Of a DNA stretch of 45,256 bases, positions 1 through 9,617 are shown piece after piece (position 1 is the stretch's first letter; each line of letters opens with the position of its first letter). The stretch is from Kocuria atrinae C3-8 (GTDB lineage: Bacteria > Actinomycetota > Actinomycetes > Actinomycetales > Micrococcaceae). Below the pieces are notes generated by a model. That model was not told the origin of the DNA. It worked only from the letters and a program-made list of their open reading frames with translations, and made no database searches. The DNA lies in the NCBI RefSeq assembly GCF_000286355.1, contig NZ_AJXN01000054.1:1-45256 (forward strand), given 5' to 3'. A program made the position numbers and the translations under genes.

Positions 1-1874
1 TAACCGTGCAGCAGTCCCATCCGCGTGATTGTGGGCAATCCGCCTTATTCGGTGGGACAGACCAGCGCGAATGACAACAACGCCAACCTGGCTATCCGAC
101 CCTTGATGGGCGCATCCGAGATACCTACGCCAAGCTCGGCAGTGGCCAGAACAAGAACAGCCTCTACGACTCCTACGTTCGGGCGATCCGGTGGGGCGCC
201 GATCGTATCGGTGATCGCGGAATTCTTGCCTATGTCACCAACGGCGGATACATCGATGGCAATTCGGCAGATGGGATTCGGAAGTCTCTGGTGAGGGACT
301 TCGATCATTTGTATGTGTTCAATACTCGGGGAAACGCGCGTGGCGCCGGCAATCTTCGTAAAAGGGAAGCGGGCAACGTTTTTGGTGGTGGGAGTCGCAC
401 AACAGTAGCCGTGCTGATCGCGCTCAAGGACCCCGCCCACACCGGTGAGTGCGAACTGCACTATCGGGACATCGGTGATTATCTCTCCCGCGAGCAGAAA
501 CTGAAGGTCATTGAATCGGCAACCCTGACCGGTAATGAGTGGCAAAATCTCGAACCAAATGACAAGGGTGAGTGGCTCAACCAATCCTCGGAGGATTTCC
601 AGAATTTCGCGCCACTGGGGGACAAGAGTGGAAAAGATGCATTCTATCCCATATTTAGAACGTACAGTGCTGGATTGCAGTCAAATAGAGACTCCTGGGT
701 TTATAACTACTCTCGTGAAGTATTAGTAGGCAATGTTGATCGAATGACGAAGACTTATAACGCAGTTACTGACGCCTATCAAGGCACGCCACGCCTAAAG
801 AGGACGCAGCAGGACGTGGCTGACTGGCTCAAACAAGATTCGATGTGGACCGATCCCGCCGAGATTTCTTGGGCCCGTTCTCTCAGGCAATGGGCAGCGA
901 CAGGAAAATACCTCGCGCCTAGCTCAGACGCGTTGCGCAGTAGCATGTACCGCCCGTTTTCGAAGCAGCACCTTTATTTCGCCGGTGGTTATAACCATGA
1001 GCGTGCGCAGCTTCCACGGATGTTCCCGACCCCGCAGCACGAGAACTACGGGTTCTACTTAACCGGGGTGGGATCGCACTATGACTTCACGTTCATCGCG
1101 GTCGATGCAATCCCTGACTTGCATTTGCTGGACACGGGTCAGTTCTTCCCCCGCTACACCTACGAACCGGTCGGGAACATGAGCCACGGGGAACTGGACC
1201 TGGGTCTGGAAAGTGGCGGGAGCGACGTCGTCGTGGAGGGGTATCGGCGGATCGACAACGTGAGCGACGATGCGCTGGCACGCTACTCGGAGGCGTTCGG
1301 GGAGGGCGTGACCAAGGACGACATCTTTGTGAGCGTCTACGCGCAGTTGCATGACCCGCGCTATCGGGAGAAGTACGCGGCGGACCTGAAGCGGCAGTTG
1401 CCGCGGATTCCGTTGCCGGGGTCGGCGGAGGCGTTCGGTGCTTACGTAGATGCGGGGCGCAAGCTCATGGATCTGCACATCAAGTACGAGTCGGTCGAGC
1501 CGTATCCGCTGAGCGAGTCCCACAGCACCGGCAACGAATCGGACCCTGGATATTATCGAGTGACCAAGCTGCGCTGGGGCGGAACCGGCAAGTCGAAGGA
1601 CCGGTCAAGCATTGTCTACAACGGCAACGTCACGCTGAGCGGCATCCCGGACGAGGCGCACGAGTACATGCTGGGTTCGCGCTCCGCGCTGGAGTGGATC
1701 ATGGACCGGTACCAGGTCAAGACGGACAAAGCCTCGGGAATCGTGAACGACCCCAACGACTGGGCTGCAGAGCATGAGGACCCGCGCTACATCGTGGATC
1801 TGATCAAACGCGTAACCACGGTGAGCGTGGAGACTGCGCGTATTGTCTGGACACTACAGACCGTGCTGATCTGA
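1..1874 (+). CDS. Type ISP restriction-modification enzyme, C-terminal part (5' truncated, frameshifted)
   Basis: This is the C-terminal portion of a single-chain type ISP enzyme (LlaBIII-like), in which one polypeptide carries nuclease, helicase, N6-adenine methyltransferase and target-recognition parts. The methyltransferase motif IV NPPY is visible at about 37-48 (IVGNPPYSVGQ), followed by the long C-terminal specificity domain ending near VDLIKRVTTVSVET. The nuclease and helicase parts lie outside the window. The frame changes near 92, where CTGGCTAT reads correctly as CTGGCCTAT. A second break probably lies near 20, since frame 1 opens with a stop. From about 93 to the TGA at 1872 the frame is open. 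Family assignment rests on recall of type ISP sequences. With the Abi gene next door it forms a defence island. Confidence 0.8.
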
Positions 1875-1958
1875 TCAGACAGTCGCTTTGGCATGCCGAC
1901 CATGGTGGGGTCACTGGGGTGAATATTTACTCGTAAACCAGGAGATTCGAAGCGCAAG

Positions 1959-1967
1959 TGCTAGACT
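1959..1967 (+). promoter_or_regulatory. Candidate extended -10 promoter for the hairpin RNA / Abi gene
   Basis: TGCTAGACT matches the TGnTAnnnT extended -10 pattern. A start about 7 bases downstream (near 1974) would place the strong hairpin at 1981-2011 at the very 5' end of the transcript. No good -35 is visible, which is tolerable for an extended -10. This is a pattern match only. Confidence 0.35.
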
Positions 1968-1973
1968 ACCTCT

Positions 1974-2043
1974 AACAGTTCAGCCCGCCCGGATTCGTCC
2001 GGAGTGGGCTGGATCTCTATTAAGCACACGTTCGAGGACCAGC
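1974..2043 (+). ncRNA. Candidate structured RNA upstream of the Abi_2 gene
   Basis: Bases 1981-2011 fold into a near-continuous 13-bp stem. CAGCCC (1981-1986) pairs with GGGCTG (2006-2011), then G1987-T2005 (wobble) and C1988-G2004, with A2003 bulged. CCGGA (1989-1993) then pairs with TCCGG (1998-2002), closed by a TTCG tetraloop. There is no T-run after it, so it is not a typical terminator. Conserved ncRNAs are known upstream of abiF-type genes, some proposed as RNA antitoxins. That this is one of them is inference from position and structure. The alternative is a structured 5' leader. Confidence 0.4.
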
Positions 2044-3020
2044 ATGGCGAACCAGGTCAAGCCTTTTATGACCCTGCAGGAGCAAGAGCAACAGCTGCGG
2101 GGCCGAGGTCTCAGAATGGACAGCCTCTCCGCACAACAGTGCTCTCACACGTTGGCTACTACCGGTTATCCGGCTACTGGTATCCATACCGAATCCAGCG
2201 CGGAGAAAAACCAACCTCACGAGGCGATGAGTTTCAGGCGGGCGCCTCACTGGAAGAAGTCACTGCGCTTTACGAGTTCGATCGAAAGCTCAGAACCCTG
2301 GTTCATGATGGACTGGAGCGAGTCGAGGTCGCCCTGCGGTCTCACATCAGTGACGTCTTGGGTTCCCACGGCCCCCTTGCCCATGAGTTACCGTCGAATT
2401 TTAGGCCGCAGTTCAATCATCGCGACTGGATTCAAATTACCAAGTCCAGAATCTCGCGATCCGTCAGACACAATACTGCGATTAGACATCACCTGAACAC
2501 ATACAGTGGCATACCTATTTGGGTGCTCATGGAAGTGCTCGACTTTTCGGATGTCTCCAAGCTGTTCGACGGCATGGTGGCTCGTGAACAACAAGTGGTG
2601 GCGGAGGGGCTCGGATTCCGGGCCGACCTGGAGAAACTCAGTAAGAATCAGAGACACAAAGCTTTCAAGCGGCACCCTCTCGCGGCGTGGTTGGAGCAGA
2701 TCACAGTGATCCGTAATGCCTGCGCCCACCATGCAAGACTCTGGAACACGACTTTCATACCCGTTGGCACCGCGGCTGCAAGAACTGTGCCAGGGTTAGG
2801 GTCTTTGCCGCAGGGCCAAAGCGAAAGACTGTACGGATCACTGCTCATGATGGGGTTGATTTTGCGGACAGTCTCACCTGGAACGGGGTGGCCCCTGAAA
2901 GTACGTGACCTAGTGGATCACTCGTTTGAAGGACTCACATTCAGGACCACATCGGAGATGGGTTTCCCGAAGGACTGGCAGCAGGAATCCATGTGGCAGC
3001 GGGTCCTTCTGGAGAGCTGA
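2044..3020 (+). CDS. Abi_2/AbiF-like abortive-infection HEPN protein (frameshifted)
   Basis: This belongs to the Abi_2 family (AbiD/AbiF), phage-defence proteins of the HEPN superfamily thought to act as RNases. Visible family marks are the N-terminal KPFMTLQEQ start, the YYRLSGYWYPYR block, the LYEFDRKLRTLV segment, and the C-terminal RNACAHHARLWN block carrying the HEPN R-x4-H catalytic motif. The ATG at 2044 is chosen because GAGGA lies 5-10 bases upstream and it gives the expected N-terminus. The frame changes near 2139, where ACAGTGCTC reads in frame as ACAGGTGCTC. Restored length is about 325 residues, normal for the family. It sits alone between the type ISP gene and a bidirectional terminator, with a strong hairpin upstream. 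Confidence 0.85.
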
Positions 3021-3042
3021 CGATCGAGCGTGACCACCCAAA

Positions 3043-3091
3043 GGGCAGAGGTTGGCACCGAAACCCCTGGTCTTGGCGTCAACCTCTGCCC
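3043..3091. terminator. Bidirectional hairpin between the Abi gene and pgm
   Basis: GGGCAGAGGTTG (3043-3054) is perfectly complementary to CAACCTCTGCCC (3080-3091), with a 25-base loop. It lies between two convergent genes (stops at 3020 and 3117), the expected place for a shared terminator. No U-tract is obvious. Confidence 0.55.
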
Positions 3092-3116
3092 GAAATGTGG
3101 GTGAGAGCGGAAACCC

Positions 3117-4749
3117 CTACCCAATCACCGAATCCACCAGCGCCTTGGCCTCTTCCTGCACCTGCTTCAGGTGTTCAGCACCCTTGAATGACTCGGCGTA
3201 GATCTTGTAGACATCCTCGGTGCCGGACGGACGGGCGGCGAACCACGCGTTCTCCGTGACGACCTTCAAACCGCCGATTGCAGCGCCGTTGCCGGGAGCT
3301 TCCGTCAGCTTTGCGGTGATCGGTTCACCGGCCAGGGTGTCCGTGGTGACCTGCTCTGCGGAGAGCTTTCTCAGCGCTGCCTTCTGCTCACGGTTGGCCG
3401 GAGCATCGATGCGCTCGTACACCGGATCGCCGAACTCCTCGGTCAACTCCTTGTAACGCTGCGACGGTGTCTTGCCGGTGCGGGCGGTGATCTCCGCGGC
3501 CAACAGGGCCAAGATGATGCCGTCCTTGTCGGTCGTCCAGGTGGAACCGTCCATGCGCAGGAACGATGCACCCGCGGACTCCTCACCACCGAAACCGATG
3601 GAACCGTCAATCAGACCCGGCACGAACCACTTGAAGCCCACGGGGACCTCATCCAGACGGCGCCCAAGAGAAGATGCCACCCGGTCGATGATCGACGAAG
3701 ACACCAGCGTCTTGCCCACACCGGCGTCGGAAGACCACCCCGAACGGTTGCGGTACAGGTAATCAATGGCCACGGCCAGGTAGTGGTTCGGGTTCATGAG
3801 CCCGGCATCCGGGGTCACGATGCCGTGCCGGTCCGTGTCCGCGTCGTTGCCGGTCGCGATGTCGTACTTGTCGCGGTTACCGATCAGCGATGCCATGGCA
3901 TTGGGGGAGGAGCAGTCCATGCGGATCTTCTCGTCCCAGTCCAGCGTCATGAACGCCCATTGCGGGTCCACCTCGGGGTTGACCACGGTGAGGTTCAGTC
4001 CGAATCGCTTGCTGATCTCTTCCCAGTACGCCACGGACGCAGAGCCCATGGGGTCCGCGCCAATGTGCAGACCGGATTCCGCAATGACGTCCAGATCGAT
4101 GATCGAGGCAGATCCGAGACATAGGAGTCCAGGAAATCGAAGGTGCCGGTGGTCGCTGCGGCGCGAGCGGCGTCGTTCGAGACGCGCTTCACGCCGTCGA
4201 GCCCGGCCTCCATGAGCTCGTTGGCGCGCGCGGCAATCCACTCGGTCGCGTCAGAATCTGCGGGGCCGCCGTGCGGAGGGTTGTACTTGAAGCCGCCGTC
4301 GGCCGGCGGGTTGTGGGACGGCGTGATGACAAGGCCGTCTGCCTGCTCGGCCGCGCCGGACGCGTTGTACTTGATGATCGCGTGGGACAGCGCAGGGGTG
4401 GGCGTGAAGCCTCACGCGAATCCAGCAGCACGTTCACACCGTTGGCCGCGAGCACCTCGAGCGCGGTATCCTGCGCGGGTCCGGACAGCGCGTGCGTGTC
4501 CTTGCCCATGAACAACGGGCCGGTAATGCCCTGCCCCGCGCGATACTCCACGATTGCCTGTGTAATGGCCGCAATATGCGTGTCGTTGAACGAAGTCTTG
4601 AGCGAGGATCCACGGTGCCCGGACGTACCGAACGCCACTCGCTGATCGGGATCACCGGCGTCAGGCACGCGATCGAAATACGCCGCGATCAGCTCGTCGA
4701 TGTTCACAAGGTCACTGGGTTGGGCTACGGTGCCCGCACGGTTCGCCAT
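3117..4749 (-). CDS. pgm: Phosphoglucomutase (two frameshifts)
   Basis: Alpha-D-glucose phosphate mutase interconverts glucose-1-phosphate and glucose-6-phosphate, linking glycogen and sugar-nucleotide synthesis to glycolysis. Visible are the N-terminal FGTSGHRG block, the catalytic phosphoserine loop [11 protein letters not shown] (middle frame), the metal-binding loop [10 protein letters not shown], the sugar-binding GGEESAG and the C-terminal phosphate loop [15 protein letters not shown]. Reading frames change near 4410 (GAAGCCTCA should be GAAGCCCTCA on the + strand) and near 4109 (GAGGCAGAT should be GAGGCCAGAT). With both bases restored it is about 544 residues, the normal length for this subfamily. 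The upstream amidase, as read, overlaps its start by 25 bases. Confidence 0.93.
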
Positions 4750-6323
4750 ACCCCAAACCTACTCGGGAAACCCGCGCTCGTCAGTGACGCGACGCAATGT
4801 TCCGTTCGATTGCACTCACGCGGCCCGCGGTCCGTGGGCGGGTTCAGCTGCGCGGCCAGGGAGAGCAGCCACGCCTCCGACGACGCCGCTCCCACCAGTT
4901 GCACACCCATCGGCACCTTGCCGGGGTAGTCACCGGATTCCGGCTGTGTCCACACGGTGGGAACAGTGATGGCCGGTAGCCCCACCACGTTGATGAACGA
5001 GGTGTAGGGGGTGTACTGGCACTGCCGCTCGTAGTCGCGTTCTGCGCTGCGAGGATCGGCCATGTCGTAGCCCTCGAAGTACCAATCAATGGGCCGCGGC
5101 GGCATGGCCAGGGCGGGCGTGAGAATCATGTCGTACTGGGCATATTGAGCGATAGTGTCGGCCTCGAACACGCGAATCGCGCTCACGGCGTCCGCCAACT
5201 CCACGGCAGAGCGGTTCAACGCGGCTTCTCGAAAGTGCCGCGCCAGGCCGGTCAGTTGCAACTCTTGCCCGTCGGCCAAGGGGATCTGACCCACGGCGGT
5301 CGTCCACAATTTGAAGAAGTTCTCCGCATAACCGGGCAGGTAGTTGATCTGCGCTTCCTCGACCTCGTGCCCCAGCGCCTGCAACTGGCGGACGCCCTCG
5401 GACAGAGCGAGCTCTGCTTCGGGGGAGACCGAGATGTCGTAGGTGCCCTCGAACGGGGATGCCGTACTCACGCCGATCCGTAACGGACGATCTCCCCATG
5501 GAGCATCCCCGGCCAGCGCGCGGCTCACCACGGATGTGAACGACCGTTCCGGCACTGCTTTCACGGGCCGATTGATGGCGGTGTGTCCCGGGGTGGAGGA
5601 CAGCACATCCATGAGTAGGGCGGCGTCCAAGGCGGTGCGCGTGATGGGGCCGTTGACGCCCAACTGCCCCACGTTGTTCAGTGCATCGCTGCTCAGGACC
5701 CGCCCACGGTTCGGTTTGAGCCCGATCAATCCACACGCCGCGGCAGGAATTCGCACCGAACCGCCGCCGTCCGAACCGATCGCCCCCGCCAGCATCCCGG
5801 AGGCCACAGCCGCCGCCTGGCCACCAGAGGAGCCTCCGGGGCTGTGTTCCGGCGAGTGGGGATTGCGCGCCGGCGGAAATATTCTGTTCTCGGAATAACA
5901 ATTGAGCAGGAACTCCGGGACTTGTGTCTTGCCCACCATCACGGCGCCGGCTGCCTCAAGGGTTTGCGCGAGAGGGTCAGAGTCGGCAGCGATCGGGAAC
6001 TCACCGTCCTCGTCCTGGTTGATCAGGGTTCCGAAGGTCGTGGGCATCCCCGCGACCTCGTGGCCGTCCTTCAGTGCCGTGGGTACACCCAGAAGCGCTG
6101 GCAATTCTGCTTGAGCGGACGGGTCCGACGCCGCCTCGGCCAGTTGTTCGTCCGCCTCCCGGGCCCACTTCATGGCAACTTCACGATCCACGTGAATGAA
6201 CGCGCCCAGGGTGTCATTGAGCTCTTCGATGCGGTCGAGCGAGGACTTCACGGTGTCCTCGCTGGTGACCTGACCGTTGCGCAGTGCCAGAACAGTCTCG
6301 GTGAGTGACGGATAGTGCTCCAC
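4725..6323 (-). CDS. Amidase (amidase signature family)
   Basis: This is a hydrolase of the amidase-signature superfamily, cleaving carboxamide bonds to release ammonia or amines. The Ser-cisSer-Lys triad region is present: catalytic Lys near residue 85 ([15 protein letters not shown]), the GGSSGG loop with the cis-Ser, and [12 protein letters not shown] with the nucleophilic Ser. The GTG at 6323 is chosen because CGGAGGACC lies just upstream, and residues before it do not resemble the family. The last 30 or so residues, after QLNPPTDRG, do not look like an amidase and run 25 bases into pgm, so an indel near 4820 with an earlier stop is possible. The substrate cannot be told. It may be aryl-acylamidase-like or act on a small aliphatic amide. 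Confidence 0.85.
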   Translation of the reverse strand: MEHYPSLTETVLALRNGQVTSEDTVKSSLDRIEELNDTLGAFIHVDREVAMKWAREADEQLAEAASDPSAQAELPALLGVPTALKDGHEVAGMPTTFGTLINQDEDGEFPIAADSDPLAQTLEAAGAVMVGKTQVPEFLLNCYSENRIFPPARNPHSPEHSPGGSSGGQAAAVASGMLAGAIGSDGGGSVRIPAAACGLIGLKPNRGRVLSSDALNNVGQLGVNGPITRTALDAALLMDVLSSTPGHTAINRPVKAVPERSFTSVVSRALAGDAPWGDRPLRIGVSTASPFEGTYDISVSPEAELALSEGVRQLQALGHEVEEAQINYLPGYAENFFKLWTTAVGQIPLADGQELQLTGLARHFREAALNRSAVELADAVSAIRVFEADTIAQYAQYDMILTPALAMPPRPIDWYFEGYDMADPRSAERDYERQCQYTPYTSFINVVGLPAITVPTVWTQPESGDYPGKVPMGVQLVGAASSEAWLLSLAAQLNPPTDRGPRECNRTEHCVASLTSAGFPSRFGVWRTVRAP

Positions 6324-6400
6324 GATGGTCCTCCGGGCTCGGAATGAAGTGGTATACGGCGGGTTAGTCCCACCATCCCACATCGACCGTGAGGGTTTAA

Positions 6401-6446
6401 GGTTCCCTATCCCGCATTCTCGGCCGAAAACAAGGCATAGGGAACC
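6401..6446. promoter_or_regulatory. Inverted repeat upstream of the amidase, possible operator
   Basis: Perfect 10-base arms GGTTCCCTAT and ATAGGGAACC are separated by 26 bases, 78-123 bases upstream of the amidase GTG. Their spacing and position suit an operator or looped regulatory site better than a terminator. No regulator can be named. Confidence 0.35.
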
Positions 6447-6552
6447 CTATTCCACGGAAGTGACACCGGAAGACGAAGACCATGGAGCCGCAACCGCGGA
6501 AGGTGGCGGGGCGGCGTCGTCGTCGTCCGTAGTGGCGTCAAGGCTGGCCAGG

Positions 6553-6592
6553 AACGCAGGAACGCAAAAACGCAGGAACGCAGAAATGCGAA
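6553..6592. repeat. Tandem 8-base repeat, five units
   Basis: Consecutive units are AACGCAGG, AACGCAAA, AACGCAGG, AACGCAGA and AATGCGAA. The period of 8 is not a multiple of three and the array lies in non-coding DNA. It abuts the gabT terminator. Copy number may vary between strains. Confidence 0.75.
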
Positions 6593-6624
6593 CGGGCGGC
6601 CACCGGAAAACCGGTGACCGCCCG
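6593..6624 (-). terminator. gabT transcription terminator
   Basis: CGGGCGGCCACCGG (6593-6606) pairs with CCGGTGACCGCCCG (6611-6624) with a single mismatch and an AAAA (TTTT on the transcribed minus strand) loop. It begins 29 bases past the gabT stop. Confidence 0.7.
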
Positions 6625-6652
6625 TCGAAAAGCGCTACGTGATCAGTTCAGA

Positions 6653-7992
6653 TCAGGCGCCAGCCTCTTCAATGGCCTTGACGAACACGCGCAGGCCGTC
6701 GCGCAGCAGGTCGAAGTCGATGACCAGCGGCGGCAGCAGACGCACGTTGTTGCCGAAGGTGCCACAGGTCAGGATGACAACACCCTGTTCCATGCACTTG
6801 GCGGCAATCTGCTTGGCAGCATCAGCGTTGGGCTTCTTGGAACCTGGCTCCACGAACTCGAGCGCCATCATGGCGCCGCGACCGCGCAGCTCGCCCACGA
6901 TGGGGGAGGACTCGGCCAGGTCGCCCAGCTCTTCCTTGATGATCTTCTCGATCTCCAAGCGCGCTCGTTGAGGCCCCACTCTTCGATGGTCTCAATGGCG
7001 CCCAGGCTGCGGCACACGCGACGGGGTTACCGCCGTAGGTGCCACCCAGGCGCCGCCGTGCACGGAGTTCATGATCTCCGCACGGCCCACCACGCCGGAC
7101 AGCGGCATACCGCCGGCGATGCCCTTGGCGAAGGTCACCAGGTCGGGCTCGATGCCTCCCACTCGGAGGAGAACCACGTGCCGGTGCGAGCGATGCCTGC
7201 CTGGACCTCGTCAGCCACGAACACAGCGCCGTTGTCCTGGCACCACTTGGTCAGCGTGGGCAGGAAGCCCTCGGCGGGGACGATGAAGCCACCCTCGCCC
7301 TGAATGGGCTCGATGACCACTGCGGCAACGTTCTCCGCACCGACCTGCTTTTCGATTAGGAGCAGCGCGCGCTCGGCGGCTTCCTGACCGGTCATGCCGT
7401 CAGCATCACGGAACGGGTAGGACATGGGAACGCGGTACACGTCAGAAGCGAACGGACCGAAACCCTGCTTGTAGGGCATGACCTTGGAGGTCATGGCCAG
7501 CGTCAGGTTGGTGCGGCCGTGGTACGCGTGATCGAAGACGACCACTGCGCTGCGCTTGGTGTAGGTGCGAGCGATCTTGACCGCGTTCTCCACTGCCTCG
7601 GAACCCGAGTTGAACAGGGCCGCACGCTTGTCGAAGGAACCCGGGGTCAGCTCGGCGATCTTCTCGCCAACCGCCACGTAGCCCTCGTACGGGGTGACCA
7701 TGAAGCACGTGTGGGTGAACTTCTCCACGGCTTCCTTGACCTTCTCCACGACCTTGGGAGCGGATGCGCCCACGGAGGTCACGGCGATGCCGGAGCCCAG
7801 GTCGATCAGCTGGTTGCCGTCGGCATCCAGGATCACGCCGCCGTCCAGCTTGTCCGCGTACACGGGGACGGAGGACGCCACACCGGAAGCGACCGCGTTA
7901 CTGCGGCGCTCTGCCAGCTCAACGGACTTGGGGCCCGGGATGCTGGTCTTCAGGTCACGCTTCTGCTCAAGCGTGTATTCGATTTCAGCCAT
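6653..7992 (-). CDS. gabT: 4-aminobutyrate--2-oxoglutarate transaminase (four frameshifts)
   Basis: This class III PLP-dependent aminotransferase converts GABA and 2-oxoglutarate to succinate semialdehyde and glutamate. The N-terminal half is open from 7992. Visible are the [10 protein letters not shown] block, [11 protein letters not shown] and the PLP-lysine segment [12 protein letters not shown]. The C-terminal part is scattered over frames. Four one-base gaps restore it: near 7155 (GATGCCTCC to GATGCCCTCC), near 7050 and near 7005 (both CCCAGG to CCCAGGG) and near 6960 (CCAAGC to CCAAGGC). Restored length is about 447 residues, normal for GabT. It lies 44 bases downstream of gabD and is presumably co-transcribed with it. 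Confidence 0.93.
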
Positions 7993-8036
7993 AGTTGTCT
8001 GATTGTCCTTTCGAGGGGTGAAAAATTAGGTGTGGA

Positions 8037-9512
8037 TCAGGCCCACGGGGAGGGCAGGCCCATGTACTGAGTGGTGGTGTACTCGGCAATGCCCTCGGCG
8101 CCGCCCTCACGGCCCAGACCGGACTCCTTGACGCCACCGAACGGAGCGGCGGCGTTCGAGATCACGCCGACGTTCATGCCCAACAGGCCATACTCGATGC
8201 GGTCGCCGATGCGCAGCGCACGCGAGATGTCATTGGTGTACACGTAGGAGGCCAAGCCGTACTCGGTGGAGTTGGCCAGACGCACAGCGTCGTCCTCGTC
8301 CTTGAAGGTGATGACCGGAGCCACGGGGCCGAAGATCTCTTCCGTGAACACGCGGCAGTCCTCGGTCACACCGGTGATCAGGGTCGGCTCGAAGAAGTAG
8401 CCGTTGCCGTCCACAGCCTTGCCGCCCACGCTGATGGTCGCGCCCTTTTCCTTGGCGTCTTCCACAAGCTCGACGACGCCGTCGCGCGCCTTCTTCTCGA
8501 CGAGCGGGCCCACATCGGTGCCCTCGTCCATACCGTTACCGGTCTTGAGCGCGCCGAGCTTCTCACCGAACTTCTTGGAGAACTCCTCAGCCACGGACTC
8601 GTGCACCAGGAAGCGGTTGGCCGCGGTGCAGGCCTCGCCCATGTTGCGCATCTTGGCGGCCATGGCACCCTCGACAGCCTTGTCCAGGTCTGCGTCCTCG
8701 AACACGATGAACGGGCCGTTGCCACCCAGTTCCATGGAGGTACGCAGCACGCGGTCCGCAGCGGTCTTCATGAGCTGCTTGCCCACGGGGGTGGAACCGG
8801 TGAAGGAGACCTTGCGCAGGCGCGGGTCGTCCATGATGGGGCCGGAAACCTTGGAGGCGGAGGCCGAGCACACTACGTTGAGAACACCCGCGGGGATACC
8901 CGCCTCGATTATCAACTTGGCAAAGTACTGCGAGGTCAGCGGGGTGAGGCGCGCAGGCTTGAGGATCATGGTGCAGCCTGCGGCCACGGCGGGAGCAACC
9001 TTGCGGGTTGCCATGGCCAGTGGGAAGTTCCACGGGGTGATCAACAGGCACGGGCCAACCGGCTTGTGGGTCACAATCATCTTGAGGTTGCCCTCGGGGG
9101 TGTCCGCGTAGCGGCCGTAGTGGCGGGGTGCTTCCTCCGAGAACCAGCGCATGAACTGGTTGCCGTAGACAACTTCACCCTGCGATTCCTTGAGCGGCTT
9201 ACCCATTTCCAGGGTCATCAGCGTCGCGAGCTCGTCGGTGTGTTCCTTCACCAGGTTGTACGCGCGCATCAGAATGTCCGAGCGTTCGCGGGTGGAGGTG
9301 CGTGCCCAGGACTCCTGAGCGTTCGCCGCGGCATCCATGGCAGCGCGGGAATCTTCTTCGGTGGCCGAGGCCAGAGTGGCCAGGACTTCACCGGTGGCGG
9401 GGTTCTCGACATCAAAGGTGCCGCCGTCGGAGGCATCGCGCCATTCTCCGTTGATCAGCAGACCCTTGGGAGTGGCTTCAAGAAGTGCAGAAATTTTCTC
9501 TTGGTTAGTCAT
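8037..9512 (-). CDS. gabD: Succinate-semialdehyde dehydrogenase, GabD type
   Basis: This intact 491-residue aldehyde dehydrogenase oxidises succinate semialdehyde to succinate, the second step of GABA breakdown. Visible are the ITPWNFPLAM cofactor block, FTGSTPVGKQL (Rossmann region), the catalytic Glu in MELGGNGPF, the catalytic Cys in GEACTAANRF and the C-terminal PFGGVKESGLGREGG. GabD usually prefers NADP, but the cofactor is inferred from resemblance only. The ATG at 9512 follows GAGAGGC at suitable spacing. It sits between the upstream APC permease and downstream gabT, forming a transport-plus-catabolism operon. Confidence 0.92.
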   Translation of the reverse strand: MTNQEKISALLEATPKGLLINGEWRDASDGGTFDVENPATGEVLATLASATEEDSRAAMDAAANAQESWARTSTRERSDILMRAYNLVKEHTDELATLMTLEMGKPLKESQGEVVYGNQFMRWFSEEAPRHYGRYADTPEGNLKMIVTHKPVGPCLLITPWNFPLAMATRKVAPAVAAGCTMILKPARLTPLTSQYFAKLIIEAGIPAGVLNVVCSASASKVSGPIMDDPRLRKVSFTGSTPVGKQLMKTAADRVLRTSMELGGNGPFIVFEDADLDKAVEGAMAAKMRNMGEACTAANRFLVHESVAEEFSKKFGEKLGALKTGNGMDEGTDVGPLVEKKARDGVVELVEDAKEKGATISVGGKAVDGNGYFFEPTLITGVTEDCRVFTEEIFGPVAPVITFKDEDDAVRLANSTEYGLASYVYTNDISRALRIGDRIEYGLLGMNVGVISNAAAPFGGVKESGLGREGGAEGIAEYTTTQYMGLPSPWA

Positions 9513-9617
9513 ATCGTGCCTCTCTCACAACTTCATCCTAGAAATTGTGCAGTTGAAGGTGCTTGGGCGCAATGCCCCTGATTCCATGTTATGCCCCGGC
9601 GCAAGTCCGAGCATCCC

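Larger units (their letters stand above)
6324..6652. other. Intergenic region with inverted repeat, repeat array and gabT terminator
   Basis: There is no credible gene in this 329-base gap. It holds the amidase ribosome-binding site (about 6330), an inverted repeat GGTTCCCTAT/ATAGGGAACC (6401-6410 and 6437-6446), half of the recurrent GGGGCGGCGTCGTC motif (about 6508-6524), a tandem 8-base repeat (6553-6592) and the gabT terminator (6593-6624). Confidence 0.6.

Noticed and set aside
1981-2011. Hairpin as terminator of the type ISP gene
   Set aside because: It starts 107 bases past the stop, has no T-run after it, and lies after a promoter-like element instead of directly behind the gene.
4080-4420. 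Programmed ribosomal frameshifting in pgm and other split genes
   Set aside because: No slippery heptamers or conserved recoding signals. Similar one-base losses in C/G runs occur in unrelated essential genes across the window.
6553-6592. Possible CRISPR array
   Set aside because: The repeats are 8 bases with no spacers, and no cas genes are present.
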